Assembly: GCF_015390235.1 (NCBI RefSeq)
Contig: NZ_VUOH01000005.1
Coordinates: 372,001-436,000, forward strand
Source: Quadrisphaera sp. INWT6
Lineage (GTDB): Bacteria; Actinomycetota; Actinomycetes; Actinomycetales; Quadrisphaeraceae
Reading direction: 5' to 3'
DNA: 64,000 bases
Made by a program: the position numbers and the translations under genes. Below, piece by piece: positions 34,324-43,515 of the stretch; the first letter of the stretch is position 1; each line of letters begins with the position of its first letter. A model generated the notes under the pieces. It was not told where the DNA came from and searched no databases. It saw only the letters and a list, made by a program, of their open reading frames with translations.

Positions 34324-35949
34324 TCAGCGGCGGCGGAGCGGTCCGGGGAGGCGGCGCAGCAGCGGCTGCACCTCCCGGACCCGCAGCAGCCACAGCCCGG
34401 CTGCGTACACCGCGACCACCACGGCGCCGCCGACGACGGCGAGCAGCACCGCCCCGGGGATCCCGCGGTCGAGCAGGCCGCCGAGCGGTCGGGTGGCGGC
34501 GAGTCCCGCTGCCGCGGCGGCGAGACCGACGACCAGGAGCCGGACGTGCGTCTGCAGGACCTGGCGCCCCTCGATGCCGTCCAGGCGCCGGTGGAGGGCC
34601 CACGCACCCGCCAGGGCACCAGCCCACTGGGACACCGCCAGGGCCGCCGCCACGCCGACCACTCGTTGCGCCTCGGGCAGCGCGAAGGACGCGAGGGCCC
34701 CGCCCACCCACAGCGCTGTGGCGAGGCACTGCACGAAGAACGGCGTCCGCGCGTCCTCGAGCGCGTAGAAGCCGCGCTGCACGAGGTAGGTGGCGCTGAA
34801 GGGGACCAGGCCCAGGGCGGCCACGGCCACCACCGGACCCAGCTGCCGCGCCTGGTCAGCCCGGAAGCCGCCCACGAGGAACCCGGCGGCGTCGGCCGTG
34901 ACCACCAGGCCAGCCGTCGCCAGGACCATGGCGACGCCCACGGTGCGCAGGGCGAGGGAGACGTCGGACCGCAGCTCGTCGACCGCACCGCGGGCAGCGG
35001 CGGCGCTCATGCGCGTGAACATCGCGGTGACGAGCGACACGGTCACCAGCGAGTGGGGGAGCATGAACAGGAGGAAGGCGTTGCCCCAGGCGCCGTTGCC
35101 AGCGCCGGCCGACCCGGGGACCGAGGTGGTCACGTTGCTGACGACCAGAGCCGTCGCCTGGCTCAGCAGGAGGGCGCCGAAGGTCCACCCGGCCACCTTC
35201 CCGGCGCTGCGCAGGCCCATGCCGCGCACGCCCCACCTCGGCCGCAGCCGGATGCCCGCGCGTCGGAGCGGGACCACGAGCACCAGTGCCTGAGCGACCA
35301 CGCCCAACGTCGAGGTGCCGGCCAGCACGCTGGTGCGAGCGGGGGTCCACGCCTGGGTGGAGGCGTCGGCGCTGATGCCGCCGAAGGCCACGAAGAACAC
35401 CCCCATGCCCACGAGCGCCACGACGTTGTTGATGACGGGGGCCCACATGTAGGCCCCGAAGAGGCCCTTGGCGTTGAGGATCTGTCCGAGCAGCGTGTAG
35501 AGGGCGTAGAAGAAGACCTGCGGGAGGCACCAGAAGGCGAAGGCGACAGCGAGCGCCCTCTGGTCCGAGGGGGCCTGGGTGGAGAAGACCCACACCACGG
35601 CCGGAGCCGCGAGCGTGAGCACCAGCGTGACGGCGGCGAGCACGACGACGGCCGCGGTCACCAGGCGGTCCAGGTACTCGGCGCCGCCGTCCGGGCGCTG
35701 CATCGCCTTGACCACCTGGGGCACCAGGACGGCGTTGAGGACGCCACCGGCGATGAGCAGGTACAGGTTGGTGGGGATCGTGTTGGCCAGGCCGAAGGCG
35801 TTGGCACCCACCGAGATCGTTCCGCCGACCAGTGCCGCCAGCACCGCTGCGCGCACGAAGCCGAGCAGCCGAGAGGCGGCTGTCCCCGCGGCCATCACCG
35901 CGCTCGCCCGTCCGAGGGCCCTGGTGCTGAGGCGCCCTCCGGCGTCCAC
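34324..35949 (-). CDS. murJ: Lipid II flippase MurJ
   Basis: A 541-residue polytopic membrane protein of the MOP superfamily with about 14 hydrophobic helices. It moves the peptidoglycan precursor lipid II across the membrane. The N-terminal MAAGTAASRLLGFVRAAVLA and the ANAFGLANTIPTNLYLLIAGGVLN region are typical of MurJ/MviN. The GTG start at 35949 follows GGAGG by two bases; between it and the upstream DUF6049 stop there are 66 in-frame bases with no start codon. It has no fused kinase domain; the pseudokinase is encoded by the next gene, 220 bases downstream. The C terminus ends shortly after the last helix. Confidence 0.94.
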   Translation of the reverse strand: MDAGGRLSTRALGRASAVMAAGTAASRLLGFVRAAVLAALVGGTISVGANAFGLANTIPTNLYLLIAGGVLNAVLVPQVVKAMQRPDGGAEYLDRLVTAAVVVLAAVTLVLTLAAPAVVWVFSTQAPSDQRALAVAFAFWCLPQVFFYALYTLLGQILNAKGLFGAYMWAPVINNVVALVGMGVFFVAFGGISADASTQAWTPARTSVLAGTSTLGVVAQALVLVVPLRRAGIRLRPRWGVRGMGLRSAGKVAGWTFGALLLSQATALVVSNVTTSVPGSAGAGNGAWGNAFLLFMLPHSLVTVSLVTAMFTRMSAAAARGAVDELRSDVSLALRTVGVAMVLATAGLVVTADAAGFLVGGFRADQARQLGPVVAVAALGLVPFSATYLVQRGFYALEDARTPFFVQCLATALWVGGALASFALPEAQRVVGVAAALAVSQWAGALAGAWALHRRLDGIEGRQVLQTHVRLLVVGLAAAAAGLAATRPLGGLLDRGIPGAVLLAVVGGAVVVAVYAAGLWLLRVREVQPLLRRLPGPLRRR

Positions 35950-36015
35950 CGCCTCCGGGGCACCCGGCTCGCCAGCGGCAGCTGCCGGAGCGGTCGAGGC
36001 GGGGGCGGGGTGGGG

Positions 36016-38380
36016 TCAGCCACGGGTGGACTCCTCGGGTCTGCGGGCGGGCGGGCCGTCGCCGTCGGCCTCCTCGGCGGTGCGCACAACGGGGGGAGCG
36101 GGACGGCGGCGCACGCGGACGACCGTGCGGACCACGCCGCCCACGAAGACCAGGACGACCACGACGCCGGCGATGGCGATGCCGCGGCTCTCCCAGTCGG
36201 CGCGCACGCTCACCGGCACCTTCACCTGGCCCCCCCACGGCTTGTCCTGCGCGGTCGGTGAGCCGTGCGTAGAGGGTCAGGTCACCGCTCGAGACGGCGC
36301 GCACCGGCAGGTAGGCGACCTGCGTCGACCCCGCGGGGACGACGATCTCCTGGGCCGCCCCCGGCTGCAGCCGCAGGCTGGTGGAGGTGACGCTGACCCA
36401 CACCCTGGCGTTCTGGGAGAGGTCGTTGCGCACCGTGACCGGCAGGCTCACGACCTTGTTGACGACCACGAGCGGGCTCCCCGAGACGACGGCGACCGCC
36501 CCACCCAGCTGCTCGCGGCGCTGGGCGAGCGCGGCCAGCTGGGTGCGCCACGCGTCCTGCTCGTCCGCCCACCCCGCGGACGCGGCGGCGACCGCGCCGA
36601 TCTCGACCGGCTGCTCCAGCAGCGCGGGGTCGTCGACCAGCGTCCCCGCGCGCCGCACCGCGTCCACCGCGCTCTGGGCGGTGATCAGCCCGTCGGCGGG
36701 GAGGACCGCGGACACCTCAGCCGCGGCCGGGGTGGCGTCGTCGCCCACGGTCACGGGGTCACCGGCGGTGGCGCCGTCCGAGGAGAGGAGGTCGGTCAGC
36801 GGCTCGCTGCGCACCCAGGGCGCGGAGCTGAGCTGACTGAGCACGGAGCTCGCCGCGACGGGGTCGGGGTCCCAGGTGCGGGGGAGCGCCAGCACCAGGC
36901 CCTGCTCCTGGCCTCCCGCGCCCGCTGCCGCGGCCACCGCGCTGTCGGCCAGCAGCCGGGCCCCCACCTCCGCCGGGTCGGCGGCCGAGCCGTCGGTGGC
37001 CGGCTGGGTGGCGCTCAGGAGCAGGGACGAGTCGGTCCGGTCGACGAGCACGGCCCGCACCGGCGCGGAGGTCGACCCGTCGGACCCGGTCGCCTGCACC
37101 TGTGCGGTGGAGGCGGAGGTGCCCTGGGCGGACACGGCACCGGGCACCGCCGCGGCGTCGACCACGACGGCGGGCGCCTCGCCGTCCTGGGCGGCGGCGG
37201 AGGCGGCGAGCACGAGCTGCGAGGCGGCGACGGGGGCCACCGGCCACACGAGCCCGGCCGCCGGGGGAGCGCCGGCAGCCGTGGTCACGGCAGCGGTGCC
37301 CTGGGCGACCGCCAGGGAGAGCAGGCCGGTGGTGCCGGCGCCGACCACCCCGGCGACGTCGGTGTCGCCACGGGGGAGCGCCACCACACCCCCGGGGCTC
37401 AGGGCCAGGAGCCGGGCCCGCCAGCTCTGCACCGCTGCGGGGGCGTCACCCCCGTCGCCGGCCACGAGGGTCCCCGTGGTGGAGGGGCTCGCGGTCGCGC
37501 TGGGCGCCTCCGTCGTCGTCGCGCTCGCGGATCCGGTGGGCGTCCCGGAGGACGAGGGGGAGGCGGTCGCGCCGGACCCGGTCGGGTCCTGTGCGGAGCG
37601 GGCGTAGGGGCCGAGCACCGCCGGGTCGACCACGAGGCTCGTGGCCGGCGTGGTCACCGAGCCGATGACGCGGGCGAGCCGGCCGTCACCGGTGACCTCG
37701 GGCTCCAGGGCGTCGAGGGGCAGCTGCCCCGTGCCGGTGTCGGGTGCCCCGGCGACGACCGGTGCGAGGACGGTCAGCCCCGCGCTGGCCGGGGGAGCGC
37801 CCTGGGGCATCCACACGACGAACGACCGCAGCGCGTCGAGGCGCTGCAGGGAGGAGTCGAGGACGTCGACGGTGATCCCCCGGGCGCCGAACTCCTCGCC
37901 GAGCCGGAGCTGGTCGGCCTGCACGTCGAACGTCATCTCGGTGCTCGCCCCGGGAGCCAGGTCGACGTCGAGCGGCAGCTCGGAGCCGTCGACGCCGACG
38001 AAGCGGTCACCGCCCTGGACCCCCTCCCCCGCGGCCCAGGACGCCACCTCGGAGCGGGTGGCGAGCACCGGCGAGTTCACGAACAGGCGCACCCTCGCGC
38101 CGTCGAGCGACGTCGTCCGGGCGTTGGTGACCCGCACCCGCACCACGAGGTCGGAACCGGGCACCAGGGCCGAGGGCTGCACCTGCTCCAGCTCGACGTC
38201 GACGCCGGACGCCGGAACCGCCGCCGTCAGCGCGGCGGGCACGGCGGTGGGCAGAGCAGCGGCCGCTGCCGAGGCCCCGGCCGGCACCACGAGCGGGGCG
38301 AGCCCCAGCGCGCCGACGGCCAGCGCGCCCAGCACCCGGCGGACGGTCGAGCGAGCGCCGCAGCGCCGGGTCGCGCTCAC
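36016..38380 (-). CDS. DUF6049 family secreted/membrane protein, frameshifted near its C terminus
   Basis: An actinobacterial protein of unknown function encoded just upstream of murJ (counterpart of Rv3909). GTG at 38380 overlaps the Nudix stop (GTGA). A signal peptide (VRRVLGALAVGALGLAPLVV ... ASA) is followed by a large extracytoplasmic region with two Ig-like segments. The main frame runs to about 36260 (LTLYARLT). The expected end, VKVPVSVRADWESRGIAI plus a transmembrane helix (VVVVLVFVGGVV) and basic tail, is in another frame to 36016. A tandem CGGTCGGT at 36252-36259 suggests a 4-base duplication; removing one copy joins the frames as LTAQDKPWGG and gives 786 residues. It could be a sequence error or a recent slip. 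Confidence 0.82.
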
Positions 38381-38904
38381 TCGCCGGCGGCGAGCAGCTC
38401 GCTCGCGGCCAGGGCGATGCGCCGCTCGTTCGAGAAGGCCAGCCGCTCCCGCAGCTGGGCCACGGGGACCCACGCCGCCTCGACGGCCTCGGCGTCCGGG
38501 TCGCCCTCCACGCTGATCGCTCCCCCGGTCGCCTCGAGCAGGAAGTGGTGGACGGTCTTGTGGATCCGGCGGCCCTCCGCGGAGAACCAGTAGTCGATGG
38601 TGCCGAGGGTGCCCACCACGCGACCGGTGATGCCCGTCTCCTCGGCGACCTCGCGGACGGCGGCCTCCTCCGGGGTCTCCTCGCCCTCGAGGTGCCCCTT
38701 CGGCAGGCACCACTCCAGGCGCCCCGCGCGGTTGAGCCGGGCGATCAGCGCGGCCCGCGCCTCCCCCGTCGACGTCTCCACCACGATGCCGCCGGCTGAG
38801 ACCTCCTCGACGGTGCGCCCGGTGGTCCGCCAGGGGCCGCGCGGGCTCGAGCCCGGACCGCCGCGCCGCTGCCCCGGCGCCTGCCGACGATCGCCTGAGG
38901 ACAT
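38377..38904 (-). CDS. Nudix hydrolase
   Basis: A 175-residue hydrolase of nucleoside diphosphate-linked compounds, equivalent in position to MutT4 of mycobacteria. The first 30 residues are basic and unstructured. The Nudix box is intact: GHLEGEETPEEAAVREVAEE followed by TG. SAGGIVVE opens the fold and HKTVHHFLLEA lies after the box. The ATG at 38904 shares a CATG with an ATG on the other strand, so its promoter must overlap that of the divergent cca gene. The stop overlaps the DUF6049 start by 4 bases. Substrate is not predictable. Confidence 0.92.
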   Translation of the reverse strand: MSSGDRRQAPGQRRGGPGSSPRGPWRTTGRTVEEVSAGGIVVETSTGEARAALIARLNRAGRLEWCLPKGHLEGEETPEEAAVREVAEETGITGRVVGTLGTIDYWFSAEGRRIHKTVHHFLLEATGGAISVEGDPDAEAVEAAWVPVAQLRERLAFSNERRIALAASELLAAGE

Positions 38905-38947
38905 GTCCGCCACTGTAACGAGAGGACCTCTGGCAGCCTTGACGCTC

Positions 38948-40531
38948 GTGGTCGCGCCTCCCCCTGGATCCGGAACCCCCGAGCACCCCGAGGAGCAGCC
39001 CTCCGGCGCCGCGGGTGACGACCCCCGCGACGACGCGCTGCTGGCGGCCCAGCGCCGCGCCGTCACCGAGCTGGCGCGCGTCGCCCCCGACGTCACCGCG
39101 CTCGGCGCGCGCTTCGCCGAGGCCGGCCACGAGCTCGCCCTCGTCGGCGGCTCCGTGCGCGACGCCCTGCTCGGGCGCCTCGGCGGCGAGGGGGAGTTCG
39201 ACCTCGACTTCGCCACCTCCGCGCGCCCCGACCAGACCGAGCGGATCCTCGCCGCCTGGGGCAGCACCACGTGGGACGCCGGCCGCGCGTTCGGCACCAT
39301 CGGCGCGCGCTCGCGGCGCAGCGGCGGCGGCGGCCAGCCCGTCGTGGTGGAGGTCACCACCTACCGCTCCGACGTCTACGACCCCACCACCCGCAAGCCC
39401 GTGGTCGAGTTCGGCGACACCCTCGAGGGCGACCTCGCCCGCCGCGACTTCACCGTCAACGCCATGGCGCTGCGCCTGCCCGAGATGGTCTTCGCCGACC
39501 CGTTCGACGGCCTGGGCGACCTCGCCGCCGGGTACCTGCGCACGCCCGTCGCCCCCGAGCGCTCCTTCGACGACGACCCCCTGCGCATGCTCCGCGCCGC
39601 CCGCTTCGCGGCACAGCTGGGGTTCGACGTGGAACCGCAGGCGCTCGCGGCGGCGCAGGCGATGGCCTCGCGGCTCGAGATCGTGTCTGCCGAGCGCGTG
39701 CAGGCCGAGCTGGTGAAGCTGCTGCGCGCCACCGACCCGGTGCCCGGCCTGCGGGTGCTGGTCGACGCCGGCCTCGCCGAGGTGGTGCTCCCCGAGCTGC
39801 CGGCGCTGCAGCTGGAGGTCGACGAGCACCACCGCCACAAGGACGTCTACGAGCACTCCCTCACCGTGCTGCGCCAGGCGATCGCCCTCGAGGAGCGGTA
39901 CGGGCTCGACGCCGACGGACCCGACGTCGTCCTGCGCCTCGCGGCGCTGCTGCACGACATCGGCAAGCCGGCCACGCGGCGGTTCGAGCCGGGCGGCGGC
40001 GTGAGCTTCCACCACCACGAGGTGGTCGGCGCCAAGATGACGGCCCGGCGGCTGAAGGCGCTGAAGTTCGACAAGGAGACGACGAAGCAGGTCTCGCGGC
40101 TGGTCGAGCTGCACCTGCGGTTCCACGGCTACGGCGGGGGCCAGTGGACCGACTCCGCCGTGCGCCGCTACGTGACGGACGCCGGGCCGCTCCTCGACAG
40201 GCTCCACGCGCTCACGCGCTCCGACTCGACCACGCGGAACAAGCGCACCGCCGAGCGGCTCCAGCGCACCTACGACGAGCTCGAGCAGCGCATCACCGCG
40301 CTGCGTGCGCAGGAGGAGCTCGACGCCGTGCGCCCCGAGCTCGACGGCGCCGCGGTGATGCGGATCCTCGGGATCCGGCCCGGTCCGGTGGTGGGGCGCG
40401 CGTACAGGCACCTGCTGCAGGTGCGCCTCGACGCCGGGATGCTCGGTGAGGAGGCGGCTCGCGCCGAGCTGCTCCGGTGGTGGGCCGAGCAGCCCGAGGC
40501 CGCCGACCACGAGCTGCCCGCCGGCGGCTGA
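38948..40531 (+). CDS. cca: CCA tRNA nucleotidyltransferase
   Basis: A 527-residue class II nucleotidyltransferase that adds or repairs the tRNA 3' CCA end. The head domain has LVGGSVRDALLGR, the metal pair EFDLDFAT and RRDFTVNAMALRL. ERSFDDDPLRMLRAARFAAQ gives the template-arginine region. An HD domain follows (HRHKDVYEHSLTVL, LLHDIGKPATR), as in actinobacterial enzymes. GTG 38948 (VVAPPPGSGTPEH) is taken as start; an in-frame ATG at 38903 would add 15 residues and cannot be excluded. tRNA-Ile in this window lacks an encoded CCA and needs this enzyme. Confidence 0.94.
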   Translation: MVAPPPGSGTPEHPEEQPSGAAGDDPRDDALLAAQRRAVTELARVAPDVTALGARFAEAGHELALVGGSVRDALLGRLGGEGEFDLDFATSARPDQTERILAAWGSTTWDAGRAFGTIGARSRRSGGGGQPVVVEVTTYRSDVYDPTTRKPVVEFGDTLEGDLARRDFTVNAMALRLPEMVFADPFDGLGDLAAGYLRTPVAPERSFDDDPLRMLRAARFAAQLGFDVEPQALAAAQAMASRLEIVSAERVQAELVKLLRATDPVPGLRVLVDAGLAEVVLPELPALQLEVDEHHRHKDVYEHSLTVLRQAIALEERYGLDADGPDVVLRLAALLHDIGKPATRRFEPGGGVSFHHHEVVGAKMTARRLKALKFDKETTKQVSRLVELHLRFHGYGGGQWTDSAVRRYVTDAGPLLDRLHALTRSDSTTRNKRTAERLQRTYDELEQRITALRAQEELDAVRPELDGAAVMRILGIRPGPVVGRAYRHLLQVRLDAGMLGEEAARAELLRWWAEQPEAADHELPAGG

Positions 40532-40611
40532 CGGCTCGGGCGAGCCGCCGGGGGAGCTGCTCGCGCGGGCGGCCGGCCCCCCCCGCGTCGGCGTCTTCCG
40601 CGAGCGCCGTC

Positions 40612-40625
40612 GTTCCACGGGGAAC
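40612..40625. promoter_or_regulatory. parS-like palindrome (candidate ParB site)
   Basis: GTTCCACGGGGAAC lies in non-coding DNA 80 bases after cca. It differs by one base from the perfect palindrome GTTCCACGTGGAAC and by three from the common parS core GTTTCACGTGAAAC. The same 14-mer occurs inverted at 42054-42067, also between genes. ParB binding is inferred from resemblance only. Confidence 0.35.
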
Positions 40626-40639
40626 CGCTGCCTCAGCTG

Positions 40640-41289
40640 CGAGCCCTGCTGGCCGGTACGACCGCCGGTCCGCGCTCGGCGGAGCGCTGCGGTGTCGGTG
40701 AGCGCCTGAGCCACCCGTTCCTCGTCGAGCGCGACCTGCTCCCACGGAACCGCAGGACGCTCCACCCGTCAGCGACCAGGTCGTCGTGGCGGCGGCAGTC
40801 AGTGACGAGCGCCCGGCGCTGCCCGTGCCACTCGAAGGGGCTGGCGGCCTCGGTCGAGGCGCGCCGCGCGACGCGCAGGACCGCCAGTCGACCGGCACCG
40901 CGGGTCTGGTCCGCTCGGACGAGGGGGGCTCGTGACGAGTCCGTCGACATCGTCGTCGCTCAGGTCGGACCAGTGCGGAACCAGCCCAGCGGAAGCAGCC
41001 AGCGCCATCCGGCGGTTCCGGCGGACGGTCACGTGGGGACGTGCAGGCGCAGGGACGAGGTCGAGCAGCCACAGCTGCGGGCGCTCGCGCGCGAGGCGAC
41101 TCCCCCGGCCCGTGCGGCTGCGGCTGGCGCCGGCTGCTGGTCGGACCGCGCGTGCGCACCGCGAGCCACGCGCACCACGGCTCCGCCGTCCGGTGCCCGC
41201 GCCAGCGCGCGGTGGTGCACGTCGAGCTCATCGCGACGTGCGACTCCCCCGAGCTGCCAGACCTGACGACGCACCTCCGCGACCTCCAC
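40640..41289 (-). pseudogene. Decayed DUF559 (AbiEi-like antitoxin/endonuclease-fold) gene
   Basis: Read on the minus strand, pieces of one DUF559-type protein appear in different frames. The N-terminal piece (about 41289-41080) reads VRRQVWQLGGVARRDEL ... AVVRVARGAHA. The next piece (41080-40900) reads RPQLWLLDLVPAPARPHVTV then RRNRRMALA. The nuclease-like end (40850-40740) reads [20 protein letters not shown] then [11 protein letters not shown]. It continues one frame off as [18 protein letters not shown]. At least three frame changes and a missing middle part (roughly 70 residues) show that the gene is dead. Complete relatives are about 300 residues and common in actinobacteria, often of unknown role. 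This fills most of the otherwise gene-free 40532-41437 interval; 41290-41437 shows nothing else. Confidence 0.65.
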
Positions 41290-41437
41290 CCGTCGAGCGT
41301 TCCGGGTCGAGCTGGACGACGTGGATCTCGTCCACGGATCTGGTCGTGGTCACAGCGGTGTGCCGACGTCATCGGGCCGGGCTGGACCGCGGGTCGACAC
41401 GGATCGTCTGCCCGCCGGTACGACCAGGGCGGGTCTG

Positions 41438-41983
41438 TCAGGTGCCGCGTGGAACCTCGTAGCCCTCCGGCACGGGACGGCCCGCGAGGCCCGACAGCAG
41501 GGCCACGTCGTGGCGGTCGACGGCGCGGGGCGGGTAGTCCTGGTGCCACCGCAGCGACCACTCGAGGGCCTCGCACCGCACGGACCGCCCTCCGATCACC
41601 CCGGTCCCCTGGAGCGCCGCCCGTGGGAAGCGCACCCCTGCAGCGGCGCTGCCGTGGTGCACCTCGCCGCCGGGCAGCTCCTCGTGCAGGTGGAGGTCGA
41701 GGCGCAGGAGGGCTCCGTCGGTCACCACGAAGTTCCACGGCCTGTCCCCCGGCCACGGTGACAGCCTGTCGACGCCCAGCTCCCCCGCAGCCACGACGAA
41801 CGGCTCGAAGGCCTCGGCGGTCAGCCACAGGTCGAGGTCGGAGTGCTCGCGCGTCTGCTGGCCGACGAGGGCGTCGACGCCCCAGCCGCCGCCGACCACC
41901 GCGCCGACGCCGTGCGCCTCCAGCACGTCGAGGACGCGCAGCGCCTCGTCCAGCGGCATCCGCGTCGTGCGCTCGGGGTCCAC
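41438..41983 (-). CDS. Aminoglycoside/lincosamide-type nucleotidyltransferase-like protein
   Basis: A 181-residue protein of the ANT(2'')/LinB-like nucleotidyltransferase group. The motif VVGGGWGVDALVGQQTREHS is followed by DLDLWL, giving the GGxGxD and DxD metal site. RPWNFVVTDGALLRLDLHLH and a C-terminal WHQDYPPRAVDRHDVALL segment with the family RxxDxxDV pattern are present. Family members transfer AMP to antibiotics, but many chromosomal relatives have no known substrate, so resistance should not be assumed. The GTG start gives VDPERTTRMPLDEALRVLD. It may be in one unit with the MFS gene 105 bases upstream. Confidence 0.8.
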   Translation of the reverse strand: MDPERTTRMPLDEALRVLDVLEAHGVGAVVGGGWGVDALVGQQTREHSDLDLWLTAEAFEPFVVAAGELGVDRLSPWPGDRPWNFVVTDGALLRLDLHLHEELPGGEVHHGSAAAGVRFPRAALQGTGVIGGRSVRCEALEWSLRWHQDYPPRAVDRHDVALLSGLAGRPVPEGYEVPRGT

Positions 41984-42013
41984 GTGCGGCAGCCTGCTCC
42001 TGCCGGTGGCGTC

Positions 42014-42067
42014 GTTTCACGGGTTTCTCGCCACCGCGACAGAGTGCGGCCCGGTTCCCCGTGGAAC
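42014..42067. promoter_or_regulatory. Spacer with two parS-like elements
   Basis: The 104-base gap between the MFS and nucleotidyltransferase genes holds GTTTCACGGGTTTC (42014-42027), whose first eight bases equal the parS core half-site, and GTTCCCCGTGGAAC (42054-42067), the exact inverse of the element at 40612-40625. Both resemble ParB targets. They could also be part of the downstream gene's control region. Confidence 0.35.
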
Positions 42068-42087
42068 GCGGACGCCCTGGAACGGCG

Positions 42088-43341
42088 TCAGGTGCGGGTG
42101 GCGGAGCGCCGCAGCCCGCTGGCTGCGGCCAGGGCCACCCACCACACCGCCAGGGCCAGCAGCACGGGCACCGAGTAGCCGTCGAGGGGGAGCACCAGCG
42201 CGGCCAGCCCCGCTGCGGCGATCGTCGCCGCGTTCGTCAGGACGTCGTAGAGGACGAACACCCGACCGCGGAACGCGTCGTCGACGCCGGTCTGCACCAG
42301 GGTGTCGACGGAGATCTTCACGCACTGCGCGGTGAGCCCCAGGGCTCCGGCGGCGACCACGAGGGTGACCGGGCCTGGTGCCACGGCGAGCGCCAGGGGA
42401 GCCAGGGCCGAGCAGCCGGCGGCCAGGCGACCCCACCGCGCCGGACCCAGCCACCGCGCCCCGACCGGCGTGAGGGCCGCGGCGAGGGCGAAGCCGAGAC
42501 CCGAGGCGAGCGTCACGGCGCCGACGAGCGCGGTCGCCGCGAGCAGCCCGGAGCTGTTCCCCGTGGCACCGGCGGGGGCGGCGCCCGCTGCCGAGCCGTC
42601 GACGGCGGTCCGCGCGTACAGCAGGGACATCACGAGGGCGATCCCGTAGCCGAGGCGGTGGGCCCCGATGAGCAGCAGGGCCCCACCGGCCGACCGGCGC
42701 TCCCAGAGGTGCCGCAGCGCGCCCACGAGGTCGCGCTCCGGGCGCGTTCGCTCGGCCACCTCCTGGGCGCTCGGGCCGAGCGCGTCCCGCCCGATCCGGA
42801 GGGCCACGGCACCCGCGGCGGCGCACAGCACCGCCGTCACGACGAGCAGCTGGGCGTCCCCGGCGTCCCCGGCGTCACCCGCACCCACCCACGGCCGCAC
42901 CCCGAGGGCGAGGGCTCCGGCCCCCAGGGCCACGGCGCTGCCAGCGGTCGGGACGACGGCGTTCGCGGCGACGAGGTCGCGCGCCGGCAGCACGCGCGGC
43001 AGGGAGGCGGACAGCGCGGCGAGCAGCAGCCGGTTGACGGAGAGGTAGGCCAGAGCCACGACGAGCACCACCAGCGGCGGGGCGGTGACCACGGCGACGG
43101 CCGCCACGAGCGCGATGACGGCGCGCACGGCCGAGGCGACCACGAGCACCTGCCGGCGCCGGAACCTGTCGAGCACGGTCGCCGCCCACGGCCCGACGAG
43201 CGTGAACGGCAGGAGCAGCACCGCCATCGCCCCGGCGATCGCGGCGGGCGAGGCGGCGCGCTCGGGGGAGAGCAGCACGAACGACGCGAGCGCCGCCTGC
43301 AGCACGCCGTCGCCGGCCTGTCCGAGCAGCCGCACGGACAC
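42088..43341 (-). CDS. MFS transporter
   Basis: A 417-residue polytopic protein with about 11-12 hydrophobic segments and MFS loops such as VLDRFRRRQVLV after helix 2. Substrate is unknown. It starts at GTG 43341 (VSVRLLGQAGDGVLQ), at the edge of helix 1. Upstream in the same frame the sequence still looks coding (LLAGAAAVARSTGARRL) but has no start codon. The true N terminus may therefore use a frame joined by a one-base change near 43391, or an unusual start. A paired-Asp-rich acidic loop is absent. The ino1 terminator lies just upstream. Confidence 0.82.
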   Translation of the reverse strand: MSVRLLGQAGDGVLQAALASFVLLSPERAASPAAIAGAMAVLLLPFTLVGPWAATVLDRFRRRQVLVVASAVRAVIALVAAVAVVTAPPLVVLVVALAYLSVNRLLLAALSASLPRVLPARDLVAANAVVPTAGSAVALGAGALALGVRPWVGAGDAGDAGDAQLLVVTAVLCAAAGAVALRIGRDALGPSAQEVAERTRPERDLVGALRHLWERRSAGGALLLIGAHRLGYGIALVMSLLYARTAVDGSAAGAAPAGATGNSSGLLAATALVGAVTLASGLGFALAAALTPVGARWLGPARWGRLAAGCSALAPLALAVAPGPVTLVVAAGALGLTAQCVKISVDTLVQTGVDDAFRGRVFVLYDVLTNAATIAAAGLAALVLPLDGYSVPVLLALAVWWVALAAASGLRRSATRT

Positions 43342-43422
43342 CAGCCGCCGGGCTCCCGTGGAACGGGCGACGGCCGCCGCCCCCGCCAGCAGGCCCGAGG
43401 TGGGTGCGGGCGGCGGAGACGG

Positions 43423-43459
43423 CCGACGGCCCGGCCCCCCAGGGGGACCGGGCCGTCGG
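43423..43459 (-). terminator. Hairpin terminator downstream of ino1
   Basis: A 12-bp perfect stem CCGACGGCCCGG (43423-43434) pairs with 43448-43459, with additional C/G pairing inside the 13-base loop. It lies 57 bases after the ino1 stop and before the MFS start, so it should separate the two minus-strand units. Confidence 0.7.
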
Positions 43460-43515
43460 TGTGGTGAGCGTCGATGGGCCCAGTCTCCCCCAGCGGAGGA
43501 GCCGCGGCCCGCCGG

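Noticed and set aside
34856..40765. A nearly 2,000-codon open frame on the minus strand across murJ, DUF6049, Nudix and cca
   Set aside because: Only the DUF6049 stretch has family similarity; the rest is a GC-driven open frame opposite or out of phase with well-supported genes, including cca on the other strand.
41438..41983. A true antibiotic resistance gene
   Set aside because: The nucleotidyltransferase fold is clear but many chromosomal homologues have no resistance activity, and nothing around it marks a mobile resistance cassette.
41727..43364. Further parS-like sequences at about 41446, 41733, 42556 and 43351
   Set aside because: They lie inside coding sequence and are explained by codons such as Pro-Trp-Asn or Val-Pro-Arg; only intergenic examples were kept.
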